From a virus, in IMG/VR virus record IMGVR_UViG_3300045051_001056, positions 1-64,000 of that record: 64,000 nt of DNA. One strand, written 5' to 3'. The translations under genes were made by a program, and so were the position numbers. How positions within the stretch are numbered: the stretch's first letter is position 1; the number at the start of each line of letters is the position of its first letter. Positions 51,107 to 60,261 of the stretch are shown in pieces. The notes beneath the pieces are model-generated. The model was not told where the DNA came from and searched no databases. It saw nothing but the letters and a program-made list of their open reading frames with translations.

Positions 51107-52129
51107 ATGAAAATAACGACACGAAGTCCAGCGAGCAAGGAATTGCTCCTGGGCAAAGTGCCGGAATTAGCCATATTTAAATTATTTTGTTCAAATTTTA
51201 AATCAGTAGGTAAAAGATTTAAGTCTCCCATATCATTAAATGGGAAAATGAATACTGGCCAAGACGCAGCAATTGTCTTGCCAAACAAAAGAAAGGGTTT
51301 CGTATTATATGATTTTCGGATTGGCAGAGCTTTCTCTGCCATTAATTTTGCTATGTTGATGACTGGCTTAAATTTTCATGATACCATAAAATATCTTTGT
51401 GGAAAATTCAATGTATCAGAGATAGACCCAGAAATTACCATAAGGCAAATGGATGTAGAATTTAACGAAAATATTATTAGAGATCTTGCCTATCCGTGTA
51501 TCATAACAGTTAAATATGATGAATGGAGCCAAAAATCCATAGACTATTGGAAGCAATATGGCTGGGAACCTTTCATGCTTGATAAGGCTAAAATTCGTCC
51601 AATCCAAAAATTTTGGGTGGCATATGAAGAGGATAAAAGAATTGAATATAATAAACCGTTAATAGGAGACCTGTCTTTTACTTATGATTTTTTTAAGGTT
51701 GATGAGGTTTTTAGAAGAAAAATATATAACCCATTAGCTGAAAATAAAGCATTGAAATGGAAAACAAATACCAATAAGGGCATAATTCAGGCATTAAACA
51801 CTATTGAGGGCAAAGTTAAAACATTATACCTGGTATCCTCAATGAAAGACTGTGGACCATTTTGGAACGTATTAGGGCATCCATGCGCAATTGCGCCAAA
51901 TTCAGAAAGTACCATGTTATTCCCAGATCAAGTAAGATATTTAAAACAAATATCTGAACGTCAAGTTGTGTGGTATGATAATGATGAAACCGGTACTCAG
52001 AATGCATTAAAACACTCTAAAGCGTATGGTTTTGATGTCATGTGGAATCCAATTGGAACACCAAAAGATCAGAGTGATTATGTAAAAGAAAGAGGATTAA
52101 AAGAATTTAAAAAATTAATGATTCAATAA
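51107..52129 (+). CDS. DnaG-like primase (TOPRIM)
   Basis: A 340-aa protein. The N-terminal part (RFKSPISLNG, VLYDFRIGRAFSAINFAM) matches the phage DnaG-like core entry domain without the CHC2 zinc finger. The TOPRIM region reads LYLVSSMKD (about 240-248), AIAPNSES, then VVWYDNDETG with the Asp pair, then TPKDQSDYV. The SSxKD variant in place of the usual E is common to a large phage primase subfamily. It primes synthesis with the helicase. Confidence 0.75.
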   Translation: MKITTRSPASKELLLGKVPELAIFKLFCSNFKSVGKRFKSPISLNGKMNTGQDAAIVLPNKRKGFVLYDFRIGRAFSAINFAMLMTGLNFHDTIKYLCGKFNVSEIDPEITIRQMDVEFNENIIRDLAYPCIITVKYDEWSQKSIDYWKQYGWEPFMLDKAKIRPIQKFWVAYEEDKRIEYNKPLIGDLSFTYDFFKVDEVFRRKIYNPLAENKALKWKTNTNKGIIQALNTIEGKVKTLYLVSSMKDCGPFWNVLGHPCAIAPNSESTMLFPDQVRYLKQISERQVVWYDNDETGTQNALKHSKAYGFDVMWNPIGTPKDQSDYVKERGLKEFKKLMIQ

Positions 52130-52133
52130 AAAT

Positions 52134-52700
52134 ATGTCAGTTAAAAAATATTTCACAAGAGAGGAAAAAAGAATTGCGAATAATAATAGGGCAAGACAAA
52201 AGTATGCAAAAATGAAAGATGATCCCAATTTTCTAAAGCATGAAAGAGAGAAGGCAAAGAAATTAAGATTAGAGAAAAAAAATGGTGATCCTTTGATATG
52301 GAAGAAAATATTAGAAAGGGATAGATTGTATGCAGCAAAAAAAAGAATCTCGCAGGGGAAAATTTATATAAGTATTGAAGAAAGGCTCCTCATGAGAGCG
52401 GAAAGGGAATCATTAATTACATATTGGGTAAAGAAGTATCCCCTTAATATCAAATATGCATTTATGAAATGTGCAGAAGAACTTTCGACAACTAAAAATC
52501 CTATCTCGTGGAGGACAATACAGGGGGAATGGTATTCGAGAGTTAAGAATAAAACCATTATATTAACATGTGGATCACAGGTTGGATTTAGTAAAAATGT
52601 AAAAAATTTACTTGTAGATGAAAATGGTAATCTTCCCTCCTATAATTTTGTTGAATTCAACAATATAATTCAAGAATTAAATAGATTAATAATATTTTAA
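52134..52700 (+). CDS. hypothetical basic protein
   Basis: A 188-aa protein; the first 80 residues are a highly charged helix (REEKRIANNNRARQKYAKM), and the rest is mixed. DNA or RNA binding is suggested by charge only. Confidence 0.5.
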   Translation: MSVKKYFTREEKRIANNNRARQKYAKMKDDPNFLKHEREKAKKLRLEKKNGDPLIWKKILERDRLYAAKKRISQGKIYISIEERLLMRAERESLITYWVKKYPLNIKYAFMKCAEELSTTKNPISWRTIQGEWYSRVKNKTIILTCGSQVGFSKNVKNLLVDENGNLPSYNFVEFNNIIQELNRLIIF

Positions 52701-52703
52701 AAA

Positions 52704-52931
52704 ATGAGTAATATAAAAAAATTCTTAGAAGCGGTTGAAAACGCACAAAAACCAGGACGGACTACAACATTTACCATAATTGCTAGAAATAGCGATGTTG
52801 GCAACGGTTCTCACACAATAAATCTCGATGATGAAGACGTTAAACATCTTGAAAAAAAGTATAGATTATTATATAAAAAAGAAATCCAACAGGAAATCGA
52901 TCATTTACAAAAACAATTAAAGTCGTTATGA
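52704..52931 (+). CDS. hypothetical protein
   Basis: A 75-aa protein with a C-terminal coiled coil (EIQQEIDHLQKQLKSL). Overlaps the next gene by 4 nt. Unknown. Confidence 0.5.
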   Translation: MSNIKKFLEAVENAQKPGRTTTFTIIARNSDVGNGSHTINLDDEDVKHLEKKYRLLYKKEIQQEIDHLQKQLKSL

Positions 52932-53281
52932 GTGAATTAATTCTCTTATTGGTCCTCATCTTTCATTGGTTAGCAGATTTTGTATTCCAAAAAGAAGAAG
53001 ATCAAATTAATAAATCCCATAGTTTCCACCATTTGCTCAATCATGCCATATGGTATTCCCTGATAATGTGGACCCTATTCCTTATCATTCTTCCAGCAAA
53101 GACTCATGTTTACGCATGGGCAATAACCCTATTGTCTCATACTAGTATTGATTTCTTTTCGAGTAAATTAAATAAAAAATTATGGGACGCTGGTAGAATC
53201 CATTACTTTTTTGTCAATATGGGATTTGATCAGGTCTTACATTATATACAATTATATCTTACAGTTAAATATCTTTTATAA
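52928..53281 (+). CDS. DUF3307-type membrane protein
   Basis: A 117-aa protein with three to four membrane segments and the family residues HWLADFVFQKE (about 13-23), LLNHAIWYSL, HTSIDFFSSKL and NMGFDQVLHYIQL. DUF3307 proteins occur in bacteria and Bacteroidota phages. Function unknown. The conserved His and Asp within the membrane suggest a metal site. Confidence 0.8.
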   Translation: MSELILLLVLIFHWLADFVFQKEEDQINKSHSFHHLLNHAIWYSLIMWTLFLIILPAKTHVYAWAITLLSHTSIDFFSSKLNKKLWDAGRIHYFFVNMGFDQVLHYIQLYLTVKYLL

Positions 53282-53284
53282 AAA

Positions 53285-53692
53285 ATGAACAAGAAAATCG
53301 CAGTTTACGGAAGTTTGAGAGAGGGAATGGGAAATTATGGACTAATCGCCCATGCTATAAAATTATCAACAGAAGATGTTGAATTGCCATTTGCTATGGC
53401 TGATTTGGGGGGATTTCCGGGATTATACCCATCAGAAGAGAAACATAAAATTAAAATTGAAGTTTTTGAAGTTGATGAAAATACTTTTAAAAATGTTGAA
53501 CGCCTTGAAGGTTATCCTAATTTTTATGATAGGGCTAATATCGATACCAGTGTTGGTACCGCTGGTATATATTTTCTTCATAATACGCGGTATAGCAATG
53601 GCAGAATGGTTGAAAAATTTGATGGTGTATTTGACTGGACCAGGCACTATAATAAAAAAGTTGAAAATACGAGAAAAGAATATTATAGATAA
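53285..53692 (+). CDS. gamma-glutamylcyclotransferase-like protein
   Basis: A 135-aa AIG2/GGCT-fold protein. VYGSLREGMGNY (about 7-18) is the substrate-binding YGSL loop, and RLEGYPNFYDR (about 73-83) carries the general-acid Glu75. Such enzymes release gamma-glutamyl groups as 5-oxoproline or act on related amide bonds. It opens the amide-bond cluster (ATP-grasp, COOH-NH2 ligases, GATase). Confidence 0.82.
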   Translation: MNKKIAVYGSLREGMGNYGLIAHAIKLSTEDVELPFAMADLGGFPGLYPSEEKHKIKIEVFEVDENTFKNVERLEGYPNFYDRANIDTSVGTAGIYFLHNTRYSNGRMVEKFDGVFDWTRHYNKKVENTRKEYYR

Positions 53693-53705
53693 GAAAGAGA
53701 GAAAA

Positions 53706-53951
53706 ATGAGAGTATCTATTAAATTTTTCGAAAAAGACCGAGGCGATATAACCGGTGGAACATATGTGCAAAAAGCCATTAGAACGATATTTGTAAAAAA
53801 TAATTCTTCCCTAGAGGAATATATCCTAGATCTTACAGATAGAACTGGGGGAAAATATCGCAAGATGGCGGATAAGAATGAGTATCAATATGAGTCAGAA
53901 TGGGGTACATTAAAAATAGAAACATTCAAACATTCAGGTGATGAATTATAG
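53706..53951 (+). CDS. hypothetical protein in the amidoligase cluster
   Basis: An 81-aa protein starting MRVSIKFFEKDRGDI. It looks like a small alpha/beta fold. The longer in-frame reading upstream overlaps the cyclotransferase and is not used. It overlaps the ATP-grasp gene by 11 nt. Confidence 0.5.
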   Translation: MRVSIKFFEKDRGDITGGTYVQKAIRTIFVKNNSSLEEYILDLTDRTGGKYRKMADKNEYQYESEWGTLKIETFKHSGDEL

Positions 53952-54714
53952 AGTTAAACTTCGTAGTAAAAATCCTTCTGCTTCTAAGTTGAGAAGTATG
54001 TTGAGGAGTATTAGGTGTAATAATCCTTTCCTTGTGAGGTTGGGAAGCAGAACGCCTCTTGCAGAAATTTTTCCCAGAAATAACTCTAGGGTAATAGAGT
54101 TAAATACAATAGAAGCTATTGAAAATAGTAGGAATAAGTTGAGAATGAAAGCCTGCTTCAATACGGAAGGTATTTCTCATGCAAAATGGTTTCCCAGAGA
54201 GCAATTCAATAATGATCCCCAACAGGCTAAATATCCAATTGTTGTAAAACAAATATTTGGATTTAAGGGACATGGAATGAGATTGGTTGAGAAGCTGGAA
54301 GATTTTAGGCCTATACCAGACGGCAGCTATGTTGAAGAATTCAAAAATTTCTCGAGAGAATATAGGATTCACTGCACAAGAGATGAATCGTTTTTAGCAT
54401 GGAGAAAACTTCGTCGTGAAGATGCAAAAGAGAGATGGTTTTTCAATTCCACAAATTGTAATTGGGTCAGCGAGGAACACGAAATGTTTCAAAAACCTAA
54501 AATCTGGAATCTCATGTGCGAACATGCCCAAAGAGCTATATCTGCTACTGGACTAACAATAGGTGCAGTTGATGTAAGATGCAAATCAGATGCTAAGTCA
54601 GAAAAGGATTTCATAATATTAGAAGTAAATTCCGCTCCAGAACTTGGAGAAGTTGGAACCGAATCATATTTTAAAGTAATTAAAAAAATAGTAGAAGATA
54701 ATGATACCAAATAG
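53941..54714 (+). CDS. ATP-grasp ligase
   Basis: A 257-aa protein of the RimK-like ATP-grasp fold. YPIVVKQIFGFKGHGMRLV (about 98-116) is the glycine-rich nucleotide loop with Lys, YVEEF is the adenine hinge, REYRIHC follows, and VDVR...FIILEVNSAPELGEVGTE (about 215-246) holds the metal-binding E-x-N. It should form an acyl phosphate on a carboxylate and join it to an amine. ATG at 53941 preferred over GTG at 53938. Confidence 0.82.
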   Translation: MNYRVKLRSKNPSASKLRSMLRSIRCNNPFLVRLGSRTPLAEIFPRNNSRVIELNTIEAIENSRNKLRMKACFNTEGISHAKWFPREQFNNDPQQAKYPIVVKQIFGFKGHGMRLVEKLEDFRPIPDGSYVEEFKNFSREYRIHCTRDESFLAWRKLRREDAKERWFFNSTNCNWVSEEHEMFQKPKIWNLMCEHAQRAISATGLTIGAVDVRCKSDAKSEKDFIILEVNSAPELGEVGTESYFKVIKKIVEDNDTK

Positions 54715-55843
54715 CGCAACTATTTCTATTTTCCGCAATAAGAATTATCAGTTTACTCAAACTGGGTGTACAGAATTTCCTTCCGGAGATCCAAATATAC
54801 ATGAACACATAAGTCTTGGAATATATACCCTCTTAGACCCCTCTGTCAAAAGAACAATAGAACCACAAGTAGGTAAATTATTTGGGAATGAGTATTCTAT
54901 CGATAAATATCTAGAAGATTACGTAGATCTTTTAATGGAGATTTTTGGAAAGTTAAATACTGACGGAAAGACTTTTTTCTCCAAATATACCATTCAAGAT
55001 CTTTGTACAGATGCACAAAAATGTGGTAGCGGGATCAGTAGCAATGTGGACGATAAAAATATGTTTATCTATATTTCTGGTTTTAATCCACTAAAAATTT
55101 CCAAAGATAGTGAACAAGTCATTGGCATAAGAATTAATTGTCATGAAATTCGAGCAAAAGTTTGGAAATCTGGGTATGCTAGATGTAGGAAGGTTCAGCT
55201 AGCACATACTGCTTTGCGATACATATATTCATCTGGGTATATGATTCCTATAATATCAGTAAAACTATGGAAAGATCATGGACTATCTGCTTGGGATGCA
55301 TTGTATTTTGGAACCCTAATCAAATACGGTCATCAGCCATATTACAATGATTTTGGAGATTTATATAATCATTCGAACATGAAATATGTTTCTGAAGAGG
55401 ATTTTCAAAAAAGATTTTTTGATGAAAAGCTCAATAATAGCGTTATGGAGCATTTCAAGCCAGAGGAAAATTATATTCGCAAACATCTTGACTTAGATGT
55501 GGAAGAAGAAAATCTTTCCTCGAAATTATTAGTTCGTAAAATGTATGAATCTATTGGCTTGACATATCGCAATTCGGACACATCGATGATATCATTATTG
55601 ACAAATAGTGCATTTGAAAAGTGTTTGTTGCAATTAATTGAGACGTCAAAGGCTAAGGAAGAAGATTTGCTTATAAAAAATAATTTTAAATTTATTAAAA
55701 AGTTATTTAAATCTGCAGTTGTTGGCGCGAAATATGAAGGATATGTCCTTAAGAAAAGTAGGCTAAAAAGAATCATCTTTAAAGACGAAAATGAAACGCC
55801 ATTATCAATTTTACCAACAAGTAAATATATTGAGATATTATGA
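54701..55843 (+). CDS. unrecognised protein within the amidoligase cluster
   Basis: A 380-aa protein. It overlaps the ATP-grasp gene by 14 nt, so the two are translationally coupled. Three Cys lie in DLCTDAQKCGSG and ARCRKVQ. No family is recognised. It could be the substrate-providing or target-binding partner of the ligases. Confidence 0.55.
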   Translation: MIPNSATISIFRNKNYQFTQTGCTEFPSGDPNIHEHISLGIYTLLDPSVKRTIEPQVGKLFGNEYSIDKYLEDYVDLLMEIFGKLNTDGKTFFSKYTIQDLCTDAQKCGSGISSNVDDKNMFIYISGFNPLKISKDSEQVIGIRINCHEIRAKVWKSGYARCRKVQLAHTALRYIYSSGYMIPIISVKLWKDHGLSAWDALYFGTLIKYGHQPYYNDFGDLYNHSNMKYVSEEDFQKRFFDEKLNNSVMEHFKPEENYIRKHLDLDVEEENLSSKLLVRKMYESIGLTYRNSDTSMISLLTNSAFEKCLLQLIETSKAKEEDLLIKNNFKFIKKLFKSAVVGAKYEGYVLKKSRLKRIIFKDENETPLSILPTSKYIEIL

Positions 55844-55929
55844 TAATAAAAATAGATCCCAACGATAAGAGGCAGGTTCAATATGCTAATTATTGGATAG
55901 AATTTAGTAAGCGTCTTAAAAAAAATTAG
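55840..55929 (+). CDS. 29-aa peptide
   Basis: MIIKIDPNDKRQVQYANYWI then a basic tail. ATGA overlap with the gene before it. It could be a substrate peptide for the surrounding ligases, but this is speculation from location. Confidence 0.4.
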   Translation: MIIKIDPNDKRQVQYANYWIEFSKRLKKN

Positions 55930-55956
55930 TAAACAAATCCTCAAAAAACAAAAGAA

Positions 55957-56787
55957 ATGAAATTTACAATAGGTAGTGATCCAGAAGCATTCATAATTAA
56001 TGATTCATCCGGCAAGGTAGTTTCTGCAAAAAGATTTACCCTTGGCACAAAAGATGATCCAGAGGTTTTAGGTGGCGGATATGCTATTTTAAATGACAAT
56101 ATTCTAATCGAAGGGAATGTGCCTCCGGCTAATAATAAGGAAGAATTTGTGATTAACATGACAAATTTGTGGAATGTCATGAACGATAGGGCTAAAGAGA
56201 GAGAGGCCCATCTACATAATGCAGATTGCATGGAAATTACAGATGCACTTTTTAATACCCCAGAAGCCCAAGAATTTGGATGCTCATCATTTAGAGATGC
56301 ATGGAATGATATGATCGAAATATCGACTCCACAATTAGAAGGCCTTACGAGGCCAGCAGGTTGCCATATTCATATTGGATTTGAAAAAAATCTACTTGAA
56401 AAATATGGGCACCATTTTAGGCAAGCGGTAGTTAGATTATTTGACATGAATATTACCCTGCCGGCAATCAAGATTACTGGGAAAAATTATAGAACAAATA
56501 ATTTATATGGTCTTCTTGGCGCATGTAGAATAACTTCATATGGAGTTGAATGTAGGTCTCTTGGGGGAACATTTTTCGATCTAAAATATTTTGAATGGAT
56601 TTACGATAAGGTTGAAGGAGTGATTGAGACAATATATTGGGAAAATAATATTGAAAAGAATCTATCCTTCATATTAGGTCTTCCTAGTATTCATACCTAC
56701 AATCTAGATACTAGAATAAGAATGATTGAACAATCTAAATCATCTTTAATTAAAGGAATTTTTAAAAACTCTAAAATCATTGCTTAA
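55957..56787 (+). CDS. phiEco32-type COOH-NH2 ligase (type 2)
   Basis: A 276-aa amidoligase of the glutamine-synthetase-like fold. FTIGSDPEAFIINDSSG (about 3-19) is the family opening. EGNVPPANNKEEF, AGCHIHIGFE (about 130-139) with metal-binding His, and GVECRSLGGTF near residue 200 follow. These enzymes join a carboxyl to an amino group using ATP. In phiEco32-like phages they stand beside ATP-grasp and GATase genes, as here. Confidence 0.85.
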   Translation: MKFTIGSDPEAFIINDSSGKVVSAKRFTLGTKDDPEVLGGGYAILNDNILIEGNVPPANNKEEFVINMTNLWNVMNDRAKEREAHLHNADCMEITDALFNTPEAQEFGCSSFRDAWNDMIEISTPQLEGLTRPAGCHIHIGFEKNLLEKYGHHFRQAVVRLFDMNITLPAIKITGKNYRTNNLYGLLGACRITSYGVECRSLGGTFFDLKYFEWIYDKVEGVIETIYWENNIEKNLSFILGLPSIHTYNLDTRIRMIEQSKSSLIKGIFKNSKIIA

Positions 56788-58706
56788 TGTGTAGCACTTA
56801 TATTGCGAATATAATCTTAATTTCACTTTTAATACACGGTATTCTATTTCTAATACTTAAACCAAAGCTCAACACATTAAATTGTGGCATTTGGGCGTGG
56901 TCTGCGAATACTAAAGAAGAATGGACCCCTTTGGAAAAATTTAAATTCATTATCCTCGGTATGGAAATGGATTCTAGGGGTGGTGATGGCTGTGGAATAG
57001 CCTATGATAATCTTATATGTAAAACTGAGGAAGTAAAAAAGTTTAATGACTTTTGGCGACAAGATCCAGTTCCCGACATATTAGATCAGCCTGTAATTAT
57101 GGGTCATGATAGGAGGGCTAGTGTAGGAGCAAAAACCTATAACAATACTCAGCCAATATTTTTCCCAGAAAGTGAGAGTGTTAAAATATGTTCAATTCTT
57201 TCTCATAATGGAACTTTGTATAATCATGAAGAATTGTTAAGAAAATACAAAGCACATATAGGATTCGAAAAGGAACTTGATAAAATGTCTGATAGTCAGA
57301 TGTTGGCGATATTAATAGAAAAAGTTGGCTGGAAAATTCTCGATGAATATATTGGATCTGCTTCAATTGTATATATGCATGCGTCTGAGCCGGGAGTAAT
57401 GTATGTTTATCATGGAAGATCCAAGAACACTAAATATGTTCAAACAGAATCCGAAGAAAGGCCACTATTTTATGGTGTCGACAATAATCAATTATGGTTT
57501 TGTAGCACAAAAGATGCATTGACGAAAATCATTTCCAATACTGAAGCTATTTGTGAACTTCCCTTTAACGCAGTTTTTAAAATTGTTGGAAACACAATGA
57601 CAAAAGTTTGTGATATAGATCGCAGTAATGCCTATCAACAATCCTTTGAGGTAAAAGTTTTCAACAGCAAGAGCTCATATTATTCAAATGATTCTGACGA
57701 AGAAAATTGGCACGGAAAGAAAAATGAACATTATTGGAGCAAATATGGTCATAAGGTTGAGAATAGGAAGTCTTTCACAGAAAATAAAGCTTCTAACGTT
57801 TCAAAAGCTGAAGACGAAGCCGTACAGTTATCTCTTTTGCCAACTCATTACAATAGGCTGACTGATTCCATATATTGGAAAAATGGAGTTTGGGTAGATC
57901 CCAATGACAAGCTTTTGCATGGCAGAGTTCTTATAACCACTGTGGGAAGAATATTTGAATCTGAAAATGCCAAAACATATTTAAAACTATATGCATTTTA
58001 TTTCTGGAGAGGAAATTTAATGCTGGGGAGAACTGAATATTTAGATTTATTAAGGGCCTCCATGAAGAATCCTGACATGAAGGGTTCTCATTTTTGGATT
58101 AACTATGCATGTAAGGGATTCGCTCAACCATACTATATCCCTTCTGAATATAATGGAAGTAACAACATATTATTTTGCAATAAAACTCATGAGCCTTTTA
58201 GTGGAGAATTTTGCCCAACCTTTTCCTCGAGAAAAATAACATTCAAAATGGGTAAGGTTGTTAAATCTCAAATGTCTGTATATAATCAACTTTCGGACAT
58301 CCTTGTTTATCATGATCCATTTCCATCTGATTATGATGATGAAATGAAAAAAATAATGGCAGAATTTCATGAAGACGAGAAACCCATAGAAGAAAAATTA
58401 GAATGTCCAAATTGCATGGGAATTACTTATGATGGATCATTGCCATGTTCTGTATGCGGAGGCGAAGGAATAATTAGCAAGGACGACTTGGATAAAGAAA
58501 TCGCCGATTTAGAGAATATTGGAAAAATGATTTCCTCCATGACCGACGAAGCTTTTATTGCTAGAGGAATGGTACACTTGGCAAATCGAGGAATTGAAAT
58601 ACTTGAAGAGCCAGAGGTTTCAGATTATAATAATGGAATTTGTAAACAATTAGAAAAAGTAAAAGAACTACTTGTAGATGGAAAGTACAATTGTAACGAC
58701 ATTTGA
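56787..58706 (+). CDS. class II glutamine amidotransferase with N-terminal membrane segment
   Basis: A 639-aa protein. A membrane helix (about 6-25) precedes an Ntn-type GATase domain: CGIWAWSAN (Cys33), RGGDGCGIAYD, IMGHDRRASVG and LSHNGTLYNHEELL. Cys33 must become N-terminal to act, so cleavage before it is implied. A ~300-residue C-terminal region of unknown fold follows, then a DnaJ-type zinc finger (CPNCMG and CSVCGGEG, about 536-556). It should free ammonia from glutamine for the ligases. 1-nt overlap with the gene before it. Confidence 0.8.
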   Translation: MCSTYIANIILISLLIHGILFLILKPKLNTLNCGIWAWSANTKEEWTPLEKFKFIILGMEMDSRGGDGCGIAYDNLICKTEEVKKFNDFWRQDPVPDILDQPVIMGHDRRASVGAKTYNNTQPIFFPESESVKICSILSHNGTLYNHEELLRKYKAHIGFEKELDKMSDSQMLAILIEKVGWKILDEYIGSASIVYMHASEPGVMYVYHGRSKNTKYVQTESEERPLFYGVDNNQLWFCSTKDALTKIISNTEAICELPFNAVFKIVGNTMTKVCDIDRSNAYQQSFEVKVFNSKSSYYSNDSDEENWHGKKNEHYWSKYGHKVENRKSFTENKASNVSKAEDEAVQLSLLPTHYNRLTDSIYWKNGVWVDPNDKLLHGRVLITTVGRIFESENAKTYLKLYAFYFWRGNLMLGRTEYLDLLRASMKNPDMKGSHFWINYACKGFAQPYYIPSEYNGSNNILFCNKTHEPFSGEFCPTFSSRKITFKMGKVVKSQMSVYNQLSDILVYHDPFPSDYDDEMKKIMAEFHEDEKPIEEKLECPNCMGITYDGSLPCSVCGGEGIISKDDLDKEIADLENIGKMISSMTDEAFIARGMVHLANRGIEILEEPEVSDYNNGICKQLEKVKELLVDGKYNCNDI

Positions 58707-60261
58707 CGGAAAGAAAGAGGATAAGAATGATTGCGTTTTTATAAGAGGAAAATATTATCACAAAAAACGAGATTGTTTTCTTCACGACGGAATATATTAT
58801 TCCCCATTTAGCAGATATCTTGTCTTTGATAATGAATCCGGCAAAAGAGTGCATAGGGCAGCAGTAAAATTAGTTTATGGGATAATTGGGTTTGACAAAT
58901 CAGGGTCTCCAGTATTGGGATATTATACTCCCAATATTTCTAAAAATGGTTTCATATATATCGCCGATAAAGAGGAGTCGGGCAGATTGAGTAAGCTTCT
59001 GAATGAAGCTTCTGATGATGGAATTGATTCTAGGACGCACGGAAGGACTACTTCTAGATACGCCGACCACAGAGATTCTTCTGAGAGAAGCACAGAAACG
59101 ACCACTACAGAGTTTAACGAATTACATGTGAATGCTCCAGGATTATTTCTGGTGCCAGTAATGAATATTCATCAAATATCTGGGAGTGGAATTATTCAGT
59201 GTAAAAATAATGATGTAGTTGCCAGAGAAGAGGAAGTTAAAATTTATGACAAACAGAGTAAAGTTTCTTTTAATAAAATTTCTGCTATTAATCCTTATAC
59301 TTTTGAGTTAAGCTATAATTGCGAAACAATGTTGAAAGAATTTTCCAATGTATTTAATCCCGAAAACTTCCAAATCGACGACAGAACAAAAGTGCTTGCC
59401 GAACATCTTCATGAATATTCTTTCGGAATAGAATATGAATCTTGGGATGGAAGAATTCCAACTTACACCGCTGCTCATAATGGGCTAATTCCGCTAAGAG
59501 ATGGCAGTTTGAGGCATGACAATGTTTGTGGATTTGAATATGCAACTGTCGTTTTAAACGGAGCGCATGGATTATCTGCAATCAAGTCTCAATGCAAAGC
59601 ACTGTCGGAATATACTGAATTCAATGAACGATGCTCTATGCATATTCATGTTGGTAATATTCCTAGGACAAAAGAAAATTTATGTAATATCTATAAGGGG
59701 ATCATAAGTATTCAAGATTCCTTATATAAATTATTCCCATCCTGCCTCTCTAGGACTTCTGCTTATAAGCAGAAAGACTATTGCTCTCCATTGCCCAAAA
59801 TTAGCTGTAATGAAAATTCTATTGTCGGATTTCTTAGTGATGGCAATGAGGCATTCGATAAATTTGGAAGACATCATCCCAAGGATAGGAATATGCAGAA
59901 TAAGTGGCATGTTAATTCTAGGTACCATATCGTAAATTTAAATAATTTTTACTATACGAATAGGGGAACTATTGAACTTAGAATATCTACGCCAACATAT
60001 AATCACAATAAAATATCTGCATTACTTCTATTATTCGCTGAGATCATTAATGAATCTATTAATGGGAGGTTCTATACTGACGTATTCAAATTAATAAAGG
60101 AGAGGTTTGCTGGAGATATTCAAGAATGGATGGAGCAATATTTCCAATTCAGAGAAAAAGAATTATCTCAATGGACCACTGATAAAAATAATGGAGCTGT
60201 AAAGTATTATGAAACAATGAAAAATGACAAAGAAATTGGATGTAAAAGAGCCCTCTATTAA
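58678..60261 (+). CDS. amidoligase (COOH-NH2 ligase, type 1-like)
   Basis: A 527-aa protein. The N-terminal ~230 residues are an unrecognised domain with a Ser/Thr/Arg-rich linker. The C-terminal part is an amidoligase: YSFGIEYESWDGR (about 245-257), LRDGSLRHDNVCGFEYATVVL, CSMHIHVGN (about 320-328) and GTIELRISTPTYN (about 430-442). It overlaps the GATase gene by 29 nt. With the type 2 ligase and ATP-grasp it gives the cluster three amide-forming enzymes. Confidence 0.8.
   Translation: MESTIVTTFDGKKEDKNDCVFIRGKYYHKKRDCFLHDGIYYSPFSRYLVFDNESGKRVHRAAVKLVYGIIGFDKSGSPVLGYYTPNISKNGFIYIADKEESGRLSKLLNEASDDGIDSRTHGRTTSRYADHRDSSERSTETTTTEFNELHVNAPGLFLVPVMNIHQISGSGIIQCKNNDVVAREEEVKIYDKQSKVSFNKISAINPYTFELSYNCETMLKEFSNVFNPENFQIDDRTKVLAEHLHEYSFGIEYESWDGRIPTYTAAHNGLIPLRDGSLRHDNVCGFEYATVVLNGAHGLSAIKSQCKALSEYTEFNERCSMHIHVGNIPRTKENLCNIYKGIISIQDSLYKLFPSCLSRTSAYKQKDYCSPLPKISCNENSIVGFLSDGNEAFDKFGRHHPKDRNMQNKWHVNSRYHIVNLNNFYYTNRGTIELRISTPTYNHNKISALLLLFAEIINESINGRFYTDVFKLIKERFAGDIQEWMEQYFQFREKELSQWTTDKNNGAVKYYETMKNDKEIGCKRALY

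Noticed and set aside
51107-52129. Primase TOPRIM site lacking the usual Glu as a sign of inactivity
   Set aside because: The SSxKD...NSE form is the normal state in a large phage DnaG-like subfamily, so it is not unusual.
53432-53863. Antisense 143-aa reading frame opposite the cyclotransferase gene
   Set aside because: It is a shadow of the plus-strand genes, with low-complexity hydrophobic content and no start context.
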